This document shows, piece by piece, positions 26,801 through 38,800 of a stretch of DNA of 64,000 bases. Each line of letters begins with the position of its first letter. Positions within the stretch are counted from its first letter, which is position 1. The notes below the pieces were generated by a model that was not told the DNA's origin, made no database searches, and was given only the letters and a program-made list of their open reading frames with translations. A program made the position numbers and the translations under genes. The DNA comes from Zeugodacus cucurbitae (lineage: Eukaryota > Arthropoda > Insecta > Diptera > Tephritidae): the NCBI RefSeq assembly GCF_028554725.1, contig NC_071669.1:53933001-53997000 (forward strand), written 5' to 3'.

Positions 26801-29800
26801 GAATTTTAAAACTCGCTGTCCGCTATATTGGTTTTCTGGGGTTACGTCAAAATCCTGATCTGATGGGGTTAAGGGCCTATACCAGTGTAACTCATGTAAA
26901 ATTAGGCGATTTTCGCGATTTTTTTTTTTTCTAAGAAAGTACTCAATCGATTGTTTCGAAGTTTTTTGCACATAATGAGACATATTTTCAGCTATATTTA
27001 AATTTTTTTTTTACAAAAATATTGCAAAATAACGGAGTTATATGCTGTCTTCGGAGGTACCAACAAAAAAAAGTTCCCCAACTGCCGAATGAGCAGCTTA
27101 AACAAAAAAATTCAAAAGGGTTATTCAAGTTGAATATATTTCCTATACAAAGGTCTAAAATTTTTGAAAAATATCAAAAATGAACAAAATAGCGTAGTTC
27201 TGAAAAAATGCCAAATTGACAATTTTCCACAAATCAAAAAGTTCGTTGGTCATTGTATAGTAAATATATTCAAGAATACTCAGTTTAATTTTGATCAGAT
27301 TGTCGATCGGTCAATTCCTCGTTGAGTTATGATGTTAGCTATTTTAAGAAATGTCATTTCGAGAAAAACGCGTTTCAAGTATCGACTAAAGCGGCTTATG
27401 TATACCTGCGAGCGGTCACTATTTAGAATGCTGCCATTCAAAAACTATTCAAGATACGACCTTACCGCTTTCTCATATTTTTGATATTTTTGAAAGTATG
27501 AACTATCAAATAAACAAAAACTAAAAAATCTATTTTTTGAAAATGTCACACATGGGGCTATAGTAACCTTAAATAGACCTCGGATTCAGTCACCCCAAAG
27601 CATATCGTACGCTTGGGAAGACCTCCAGGTTATAACAATTAAAATGTGTATGATGATATACTGTGGAACTTCCATAACTCGAACTATCTATTCTATAACA
27701 TAAAGATCTCCATAACTCAAATTTTTGAATTGGCAATAGCGTTTAGAAATCAAATTTCATACAAATTTGCTTCCATAACTCAAACTTCCTTAACTCGAAG
27801 TTCTCCATAACTAGAACTCTTGAAGTGACAATAGAAGGCAAATTCCATACAAATTTCCTTCCATAAATCGAACTTTTCAACCAGAGCATGATACAAAATT
27901 TAAATTAAATCCGCCAAATCTTCATTGTTTTATATTTATAAATATGTATTGTGCTGCGCAAAGACGTAAAACACGAATAAATGTGAGCAAATTGAATTGT
28001 TTATCTTTTTTTTGTTTTATCAATTCCATATTTCAATTGGTGTATTAAAGCTTGACCAGCATAAATTTTCCACATTTCTGGAAATTACTTTAATTTTCAT
28101 TGTGATGCAATCTCGAATTGAAATTTCCAGTTCCGTTGGAAAAAAATTTGGGGATTCACAAACATTTATTTTATTTTTCATTTCGAAATCGATTTTTCGC
28201 TTCTACTTAAGCTTAAACAGTGTAAGCTTGAAATGTCATGCTTAATAATTTAACCCCTTTTAATGCCACTGCGGTATTTTTTCCTTGACTAATCGATTTA
28301 GAATGTAAAAAAGACTTAAGTTCAAATTGAGATTCTTTGATAGAAATTTTTAGATACATTTTTGACGGAAAAAACACTTCCTGAAACATTCTTAAAGACA
28401 TGAAGCCTAGATTACACATCCAAATGTTTTTCCAAAACCAGAATCAGTACTTGTACAGAAACCAAAGTTCGTCATATAAACGAATATCTTTTAAAATATT
28501 AAATAAGCATCCCTACTAAATAATTTGATCCACTTCCACTCTAAAATTGACAAAAATGTGACTTACACGCTTTTAAAACGCGATCGCCAATATGCAAATA
28601 AGGAAGGAAATATTTATACACCACCTAAGGGTATTCCAGTGTTAGTCATGAACTCGAAAAGTAACAACTGTACAACTTGTCTGTCTGCATGCGCAGTGTC
28701 TGCGTTGCAGTTATAAAAAGAGACCGGCAAAAAAAAAACAGGTGAAATGATTTGGATTGCATTTGGCGAAAGCGTGATTTCTTTGTTCAACTTGTAAGCG
28801 AGTATGTATGGAGTATGTGTGTGTAATAAAAATGAGCTCACTTAATACTTCTTACTTATCGCTTCGTTTGATTGTTTCTCTTAAATAAAATTTTGAGAGG
28901 TTAACGTGAAATGTGTATAAACATTTTTTACGTGAATTCTTGGAACATTGTTTTCCAATACCCAATTTTTTATGTTCTACCAAAATGTTCTTGATAATGG
29001 GTTGTTTTTAAAAAAAGTATAAAATAAATTCATACAACCGATTGATTTCATTTTAGAAAGTCAAAAAGTAAAAACAATTATTTAAGTATATATGTCCGTC
29101 TGTTTGTGCCCAATTAAGTCAATATAGATCCACGACTATGACTAATCAAAATATAATTTCGCATTTCATACTTTCCATAAAGAATCTGGAAAATATACCA
29201 GAGTTATTGATCAAACCCATCAGGCCACGATCTTATGCCAATTGATAGTCATTTTACAAGAAACTCGAATAAGCATAAATACCCATAGTAAAGTATTACA
29301 TATGAAGTTAACTTTTACTGGGACCTTGAGAGTGTATTCTTATCAGGATTGACGATTTTTTCATATAAAACAACGGACTTTATATCATACAGTTTTCTGA
29401 TAACGATAACACATCAAATAGGCTATGGTTATGGCAAGCAATTGAATCAAATAAATTTCGGTTTTACACTTCAGTTAGTGAATAGAACCAATTCGACTTT
29501 CACCTCACTAGCATTCTTAAATCCATTGAGATTGCTATTATTTTTACAACAAAAACAAATGTTCCATCCAAAAGTTAATAAATACTTCACTTCAACTAAG
29601 TCCTAGTCTCGAAGAAAAAAGTGGGCTAATCACAGTATTTGAAAACTGAGTTCTTGTTGTTTTAAGAGTCTTTGAACCGATTATGTGGGAAGAAATCGGA
29701 AATGTTTACTTTCTCTGAAAATATTATAGGATGAGTGAATTTTTTTGCGTGTAATTGAGCCCTAGTTATAGGGGTAGCTAAATTTAAGCGATTTTGAGAA

Positions 29801-32800
29801 AAAAGTTAGGTGCGTTTCAAAATTAAAATTTGTTTGTCTTATTAAATAACAATATGTTTCAAATATCATCCAAAAATATCAAATCAATCCGAATAATATT
29901 CTAAGAGATTTACCCTTTGGAAGTTTCGTCCATCAGGCCACGTCAGTACGAATGTAAAACTTTAAAGCATTTATCTCCCAACTCTATTTTTCAAGTCGGT
30001 GGACACGATATCTCAAAAAGTTATGGAGCGATTTTGTTCAAATTTTGCACACATCTTTGGAATAACATTATCTAGTTAATGAACGAAGGATTTTTTTATG
30101 TTTATTACAATATATATTGGCTCGAAGCCAATATATATGTATGCCGAAAATTTTACCAAAAAAGTGAGTTTTAAATATTTATTTTTTTCCTCCATTCATT
30201 AAATAGATCTATTCATGTTCTATTGTAATATTTTTGGTTTATTGATTTTAGATGATCCAATAATGAGTTATGATGTCCACCACAAGACTTTTTATTTTGG
30301 GCACGCCATGGGAGGTAAGGGGCCAAACGACTGAGTTTTCAGAATTTTTAAATAAAACTTTCACAAAATACTGTTTAAAAATGAATCTTTGATACGCTAA
30401 ATTGTTAAAATGAAATATATGATTGAATATATTTAAAATAAAATTGTAAAAGTAACTTTGTTTATAGCTTCTGAAACCAACCTAACCCCTTAAGTATTGG
30501 ATAGCTACACCGGTTTACATTGGAATAGTCCATTTTCAATACCGGGTCTTATTAATATCACCTCACAATAGTTGCTCTTCGATATGCCCTCTTACCTATA
30601 GAATTAATATTTTCCAGATATGATTCTTTTAGATTGTTTTCCCTTTCCAAAACTGACAAAAAAATGCTCGATGGTTAAAGAGGCTCGATATCTGTCGTTA
30701 ACAGTTATACTAAAGCGTTTAAGATTTCCTAACACTCGATTATTTCTGGCTGCTATCAAATTATTTATGTTTAACCAAGTCAACAATTTATTTTGATGTT
30801 TCCGCTTGATTAAAGCAACAACAACATACGGAAAGTAACAGTCAGCTTTTAAATATGGCTTCTAAGACTTATTGTGCTTCTAAGACGGCGGCACGTGCCA
30901 CCTAAATTTAGTGTGCAACAACAAAAATTTTCAAAACAAAAAAAGTAACTTAACGAAAGTCTATATTTATATACAGATATACATACGTATATATATATAT
31001 ATATGTAAATATAAAGCTGCGTGTTGCTTGAGGTCAAGCAACTTGTTGCTTCACGGCTGATTTTCATGCGTGGGTTGGTGGCAGGTATTGAAATTTGGCA
31101 AACGCATTGATTTGGATTTTTGGGTATATACATACATATATGCATATGTAGGTCCATATACGTATATAAATATATAATAAATATATAAACATTAGTCTAT
31201 TAATAGAGCTCCCATTTCATGCATGAGATTGCATGTTTATATAAAAGTCAGTAAAGTAAAATGTGCGTGCGAAAAGTGTTTAACGTTTTGTATAACGCAA
31301 GTAATGAAACTAAAGCACTGTTATTGTGCTGTATTTTTTTTGTAATTTCACATATTTGGGGCGTGACAATAAAGTTTAACGCATTGGCTGCGGCACTGTA
31401 ACACGTCAAACACGCCATTATTGTTGTTATTATTTTTTTTACTTTTTCCACTATACTTAATTGTCTGTTTCACGTTTTTTGCGATTCATTTTGTTGTTTT
31501 ACTTTGTAAAGTTTTCAATTGAGTTTTTCGATTTTTTTAGTTAAAATTTTTTTTTTTATTTTTACCTTTTATTTTTATTTTTAATTTTATTTTTTATCTT
31601 TTATTATTATTTTTTTTAGTTTTTATTCATATTTTTTTGTTTGTTATTTTGTATATTTTATTTTTGGGTTCCTTTTTTAATTTTTTTTTTATATTTATTT
31701 TTTTTTTATTTTTAATTTTTATTTTAATTTTTTTTTTGGTATTTTTTTAGTTTATTTTTTTCTGCTTAATTACATTCCCATTTATAAACTTAAAAGCTGT
31801 AAGCTCATTAATAAAAGTAAATTGTTTGTAGGCGGTCTCAAAAGGGGTGTGTATTGCCGGCGGCAGTTATACTTACACATACAAACATATGATTGTGTGT
31901 GTATGCGCTTTTGTGAAAATTTCATTTAATTTTATATGTCTGCTTCCGCCGTTAATGCGGTTTAGTTTGCGTTTAATGTCACTCTTTCGGCATGTGCAAG
32001 ACTACATATAAACATACATATGTATATACACATACACTCTATGTACATATATATGTATTATAAAAGCCGTCGCTGCATTTCCGTGCAAACTAAAATAACA
32101 AATTGCGATTTGCATTTAAATTAACTGCACATTCACACATACATATGTATATATAGGAGTCGATATGTGTATATAACGAAGTGCCGAAAAGAACATGCAA
32201 ACATTGTGTGCGAGTTGGAAAGCGCCGAGAGATTGATTGCTATGGACCAGCGGAAGTTTTCCAATGTTTTGATTGCCATATAAATAGTGTTGTGACGTAC
32301 CAAAGCACTACTAATTCATAATTAATGGGCACAGTGGGCTATTTCGTTATAATATTTTTATTAAATTCCCAATGTTTATATATTTACAATGAGAAATGCT
32401 TAAGGTAAATACATATTACATAATATTCTTATGCTATTCACAAACAACCCTCTTATAGTCTTTTCGCACAGTCAAATTAATTGATCAATTAAAATTTTAA
32501 TCGAGAAACTAGTTTTTGCCCTTCTCACTGTCGGCTACTCTATAATAATTTCAGATGTTATACATTCTAGCAACTAAAAAAATTGTTTTTTTTTTTTTGT
32601 TTGATAAAGTTCAGAGTAAAGACAATATAAATATCGAAAAACAAAAAAATATTTACTGAATATTGGGCCTAATCATAGAATTCAAAATCAGCGAATTCGA
32701 TTTCGATACGATAAGGATTTTCGTTTAAAAATTTTCCAGCAATCATTGATTCCGTCGATAAGCTGCTTTACTACAATGTGAAAACGCAATACTGTTTTAT

Positions 32801-35800
32801 CGACAAATGTGACAAATGATTGCGGTAAACGGAATTTTAAGACGATAGTGTACTATATTTAAGGCTTAAAAAACAATATTTCATATTAAAAAATATTGAA
32901 ATTTTTTGAAAGTTGTAAGTATTTTTCTGGAGCGCCTGGAGTCTGCACTTGTAAATCGGTGCCGGTGATGGAGGTCGTGCAATGCATCTGAAACAGTCGA
33001 ACCAAATTTTTTTTTTTTAATTTTTATAAGTTTCTTTTTTTATGAACGAAAAGAATAGCGAAGAAGTTATAAAATTGCAAATATTTTCGAAGTTTGAAAA
33101 AAAAAATTGACTTTAAGTTGCAAAACAAGTAATTTAAATAATATTTACCCATTTAAAATATAATTTAGTCCTTTAATCAGTCCTTCAGTAATTGTTTACA
33201 TACAAACTTCCAAATGGTTTATTTCTTTTAAATTTCTGCAACTCACTCGCCAACGGAGAAATTTCGACAAAAATTGTCGATTTTGTGGATTCAATGATTT
33301 CGTAATTAGCGACAACTATTAACAGCGCGGAATGTATTTTATCATGTCTGTAAATGCGTTCACTTTGGTTGAAAATTGTATTTTCGATACGGTTTCAATT
33401 ATTGCAATTTAAAATTTTTCGAACGTATTGAACCATTTTTCCATCGAAACGGATTCAATGATTAGGCCCATTCATTTAAATTTAATCGCTGTAAATTTCT
33501 TTTAGAAAACTTCTATTAAATTATTTGTCTTTCATTAAATTTTCTATTCTCTCAATGACTGCATATATTCCATAGTGAATTGGGCAGCAATTTTAAGAAA
33601 ATTAACTATTAATGGACAATTAATTATTTTTATATCTTAATTGAGTTACAATTAAGGATTTTAATTAAGTTAATAACTAAGATATATGCAAGAAAACTAC
33701 ATTAGCCAGTACTCTAGGAACTAAATAATCCATGTTTTTTACTCACATAAAAAAAAACATTAATCATATGAAATCGCGCCAACACTATGACAAATTAATG
33801 TCAGCTGACTGCTCTTTATTTAAATAGGCTTGTCGTTTGACACTTGAAATTTTAACTGACATCGCAAGGCGCCTGCCAATTTATGCAAAAAGCAACACAT
33901 AAATGAATGAATGAATGAATCAGTGACAACACTGCAGTAATCCAATGAAAATAAATAAGATAAATATGTTGAACTACAAATGGCTGCTAAGTTATGCGTA
34001 AAGTTATGTTACCGGACGGTCACAAGACGCTGCTAATGCACTTGTTAATTTTGTTTACTACTTATGAGCAGAGTTCGTTGCCGGCAGTCAGTTGTACACG
34101 TAAATCATGTGACACAGGAAACCGTGAGTGAAAGTATTGTTGTCCAGTCTGCGAAAGTTATTTATTTATTTATTTATTTTTTTGTAACGAAAATCTTATT
34201 CCAATAATGAGCAATGTTATTGTTGAATATACAAATATATGGTTTTAATGTAGGCGTAGTAGTTTAGCGGCAGAAAACTATTTTCTCTATTTCCTATTTC
34301 GAGGAATGTTGTTGATTCTACTGTCCTTAGCCGTAAATAAAGTCGATCCGTTCATATTATTACAAAGAGCTGACTATCGTAGGAAAGGTTTAGAGGTGGA
34401 TTGGACAAGGCTATAAATCTCGAACATTCTAAATCTTCAACGCCGATCCCCTCATGGCACTCTATGCTTTCTAGGGAGCTACCAGTAAAAATCATATGTA
34501 GAACAGTATAATTTGGCACTGGGATCCGGACTATTGGGCACAAATACTTCAAAAACGTACATATATGTAGGAAGCTCCTCTTCAACTTTAGGTCAAACAA
34601 AATGTTGTCATCCTCCTTGAATGCTTCCACTTCCATAATGTGTCCGAAAGTATTCCACGTTTATATGTTCATAAATACGTAGATCAATTTAAGTAGAGAG
34701 TCTAATCAATAAATACCCGATTGCAAATACCATATTTTATTTTTTAAATCTCTTAAAATGTTCTATAAATGTCCAGAGCATAGATCAACGCAAAGTTCTG
34801 AGTTCGTTTTCTACTGAATTCTAATTATAGTAGGGTCCTCCATTAAAAAACAACCGTCTCTGAAAGCCCAATCCTACAATCAGTTCTCCATACCGAAACC
34901 AACATTTCCATATTACAAATTTCTTGCTCAAATTTATACATTATCTTGACATACCCCCGATGAGTAGGGAATGTATAGGCTAAGGAAGTTTTAAAAATCA
35001 ATTTATGATTTTTGCAAGTCCAAGTTCATATTAATCCCTAAAGTTACTAAAAATTTAAATACTAATCCCGTGTATAAGATCGCTTCATGGACTTGCCGTT
35101 AGCCAAAGTCGCAAACGATCTACAATACTTAAATAGAATCCCAAATGGGGTTCGAAACCAACTATTCGAGATCTTTAGGTAATCCTTTTAATGATCTATG
35201 TACATTGGAAACCAAAATATATATAAGATATATTTTGGAATATAGAGGTGACAACTGATCAAGATATAGTTCAAAATATTTATTGAAAAAGTTTCTTACG
35301 ACATATAATGAATATTTCATTTGTTATATGTACATTTTGTAAACTTAACCCCGTAATAATAACCTTGAAACACTCCACATATAATTGATTTACATATTTC
35401 TTCGAAGTTTACTTGACTTACATAAACATTTCTATGCTACTCTACTCCACAGTTACATTGCTGGCCGCTTCAAAATCATTTCGAATTCGGAAACTAAAGG
35501 CCTTGGCACATTCGTCGGCACATTCGCATTGCCATCGCTGATCTTTCTCTCGCTGGTCGAGCTCAATTGGAACACGGTGAATTGGACCTTCTTACTGGCC
35601 ATGACCCTATCCAAATCGATTGTATTCTTTGCTGTGCTCGTGATCTCACTGCTCATAACACGACCACTGAATTATGCGCGCGCCGGCCTCTTGAGTATTT
35701 TCTGCACGCAGAGTAATGATTTCGCGATTGGCTATCCGATTGGTATGTAGCAATTTTACCGCTAAATAAGTGAAAATTTACATGTATTTTTCGTCTTCTT

Positions 35801-38800
35801 TACAGTTATGGCGCTGTACAAAGACGTGCATCCCGAGTATGCCTCTTACTTGTATTTGATGGCGCCCATTTCGTTGGCGCTACTGAATCCCATCGGCTTG
35901 GTGTTAATGGAAATCTCGAAAATCATGCAAACCAAAGCCGAAGCGGTAAGTTATTTACGCATAACTTTACTTTTTTCTATAAAAAAATAAAAAATCATTT
36001 ACAAATTCAGGCACAAGAAGCACCAATCTGCCCAGAAACCTGTCCAGCCGAACAGCTGACAAAGCGCACACGTTGTGTGGGTGAAAAAACGCTCTTGATA
36101 TTGCATACACTAAAATCGCTCTTCTTCAATCCAATGTTGTTGATGACCCTGTTGGGAGTTGGTGGCGCTTTCGTCTTTCCAAATGGTCTACCCGAAGTGA
36201 TAGCGAGCGTTTTGCGCGTTTTCGGTCAGTCATTTTCAGCGACGGCGCTTTTCCTGCTGGGCTTGAAAATTGTCGGACAAGGTGGTTCATTGCGTGGCGC
36301 AGGCTTTTTGCTACCCGGCATCTTGATATTGGTGAAAATGTAAGTTTTTGCACAGAAACGTTGTCTACATTTAGGCGCCATACTAAAGTCTAATCTTTTA
36401 TAGTTTGGTTTTGCCGCTAGTGTGCCGTCAAACGGTGAATATCATGCAAGCGGGCACAGATTTCAATGATACAACTGAATTGAGCACCTTCGGCTTTTTA
36501 TATGGCACCTTTCCGGCCGCACCGGGCGCTTTCGTCATTGCCACACAATACAATGTCGAAGTGGAATTGGTATGTAGAGATGCATTTTGAGTTGTCGTAT
36601 TAGTTATGAGAACAATTTCTTTATTTTTTCTCTCCAATCCAGGTCGCTACCGGCATGGTACTCTGCACATTCATCTCCGCGCCGCTTATGTTCATCTCGG
36701 CGAAAATGATCTCCATCACCAATTTAAATCCCGTCGACTATATACACGAGTTGGATGTATTTTCTTTCGATATAAGCGTTGCCGGCGTGGCTGCCTGCAT
36801 CTGGGTTTTGCTTTTATTGATTGTAACGAAGCGGTTTAGACGCATGCCGCACCGCGTCACCTTCTGTTTGGTGTTGTCGCAACTGATGTGCTGCACCGCC
36901 ATCATTATTTGGGCGAAATTCGATCATGTCGAGAAGTGGCTGATTTATCTGCAATTCTTTCTCTTCAATATGGGCACATTCAGCAGTCGTTTGTGGACCG
37001 CCATCTTGGCAATTTCCTTGCTCTTCCTGCAGTGTCGCAGCTTGTGTTTCGTACTCAACATGTGGCCCTATATGGTGAGTTGTGCTAGGTGTTTTGGTGG
37101 CAATATAAACTCATTTTTAATATAATTTCAAAATTTATATGAACAAATAGGTCGCCTTCGCTTGGGGTGTGCCCGCCATAATATCTGGTCTGCTGATCGC
37201 CTTGGATAGCAAGATTTTATTGCCGGATAAACATAATCCTTGCTTTCAATATGGCACTGCGCAGGCTGCAGTCACTGTATTCATGCTTGTCATGTGTTTC
37301 TTTGGTAAGTTAAGCTTAATTTTCGATTACTCAAGCCAGTCAAGCGGCGGCTAATGGACAAAACTTCTAAATCACCTTTTCCAAAGCATGACTGGCTTAA
37401 CCTCTTAAGTATTCTAAGACTTGTTTTTAATGATGAGAAAACCGCTGTTGACAAGTTAAGACAGGCTTTGCATGGCGCTTGCGTCGCTCAGCACACACGG
37501 AAAGCTGCTTATACGGCTGCGGAGAGCGCGTGTTATGACGCTGGGACGCAGCTGCAGCTATTTCTTGTCTGCTGTCCCCCTTGTACGTTAAGTGCTGTGT
37601 AAAGCTTTGCAGTGATGTACACAAAGTTTTCAATCTGATACATAAATTTATCTTCTAACCCCATTAATCTAAGCTGGGATCAATTCTTAACCTTTCTTAT
37701 ACCGTTACTTTGCAGTTACGGTTGGCTGTTTGGTAATGCATCAGCGTTACAAGAAGCGTTATGAGAAGTACTTGACATATACACGCGAATTATCCAATCC
37801 TGACTCAGGTGAGTTCATTTAAATTCCATTTTTTTTTTTATATAAATTTTTTTTTTTAAATAAAATTTTTTTTTTAAATAAAATTTTATTTTTATTCCAT
37901 CAGAACCCTCTGACTTGCAATCGACCATATCTACCGCGAATTTGCTCACGAATGCTGATGGTGCGCGTCTCTCCAATGGCAGCGTGCCCGTGCAAAGACG
38001 TCGTTATGGTTCGTACTCTTCATCGGACGATGATGATATTATCTCGACAGCCGATAATGGGCCCAACACCATAGCTGGCGGCTGCGGTGGTGGTGGTGGT
38101 ACTTGTTGCTCCAGCACTACCAGTCCAACAACTACAACGGTTGTTGTAGATATCGAAGATTTGTTGGGACGCCGTGAAGCGGCTGCCAAATCAGCTGCTG
38201 AAAGCATGGCGCGTAAGCGTAGCAATGATACAGCCACCACGCCATCAACAGACCAATTTGAAGATGAGTAAGTGCTAATAAAACTGGTTCAACATTCTCA
38301 CTAAATTTATTTTAATGTAATATATCACTCGTTCTCCAGAAATCTTGGCATACGTTCGGGCATCTGCAGTCCAGCTTTCAATTGTGGCGCGAGTTCTTCA
38401 CGTCAAAATTGCCAATCGATTATCGAGCGCTATCAAGATCAGTCACGTCGTGGTCTAGAGCCATTGGAATATGCTAATGATGCTGATGAATATCAGACTT
38501 TGAAGCATACAGTATTGTTGGTGTTGTTGCTCTGCTCCATGTTTGTGGTATGTACATTAAACTTTCTTATTCCAAACACAAATTAATAACTATAAAATGA
38601 AATTATCACTTTCCAGGGCTTATCTGTCTCCATTTGGACTCTAGTCATGGATGGCATGTCTGGTATTTATTTGGAATTGAGTTTTCTGGACGCTTTCTTG
38701 AACTTCGGACAGAGCTTAATCGTTTTGGCGCTATTTATCACTGACACCAGCGAATTGCTGACACCGTTCGTGAAGATTTGGCGCAAGTTGTGGTGCGTAG

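Larger units (their letters stand above)
9100..35452 (+). other. giant first intron of anchor
   Basis: The intron starts with donor GTGAGT at 9100 and ends at acceptor CAG at 35452. It joins a GG|T glycine codon between the N-terminal exon and the transporter core. Apart from about 4.6 kb of plain AT-rich sequence at its start, it is filled with decayed transposons, listed separately. I saw no nested protein gene. Intron 1 is about ten times longer than the rest of the gene's introns combined. Confidence 0.9.

Noticed and set aside
31500..31770. T-rich tract as a giant polypyrimidine signal or retroposon poly(A) tail
   Set aside because: It is mixed T/A with no target duplication or upstream element; low-complexity expansion is enough.
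34352..34636. 94-codon minus-strand ORF as a nested gene
   Set aside because: No recognisable family, start context or splice partners; it could be an unknown retroelement piece, but nothing supports that.
35385..35452. Extension of anchor exon 2 upstream of its acceptor
   Set aside because: The frame is open, but the CAG acceptor at 35450-35452 joins exon 1 in phase and restores the transporter helix.
38004..38240. Minus-strand ORF with proline run
   Set aside because: Antisense of the Gly/Thr-rich loop in anchor exon 9.
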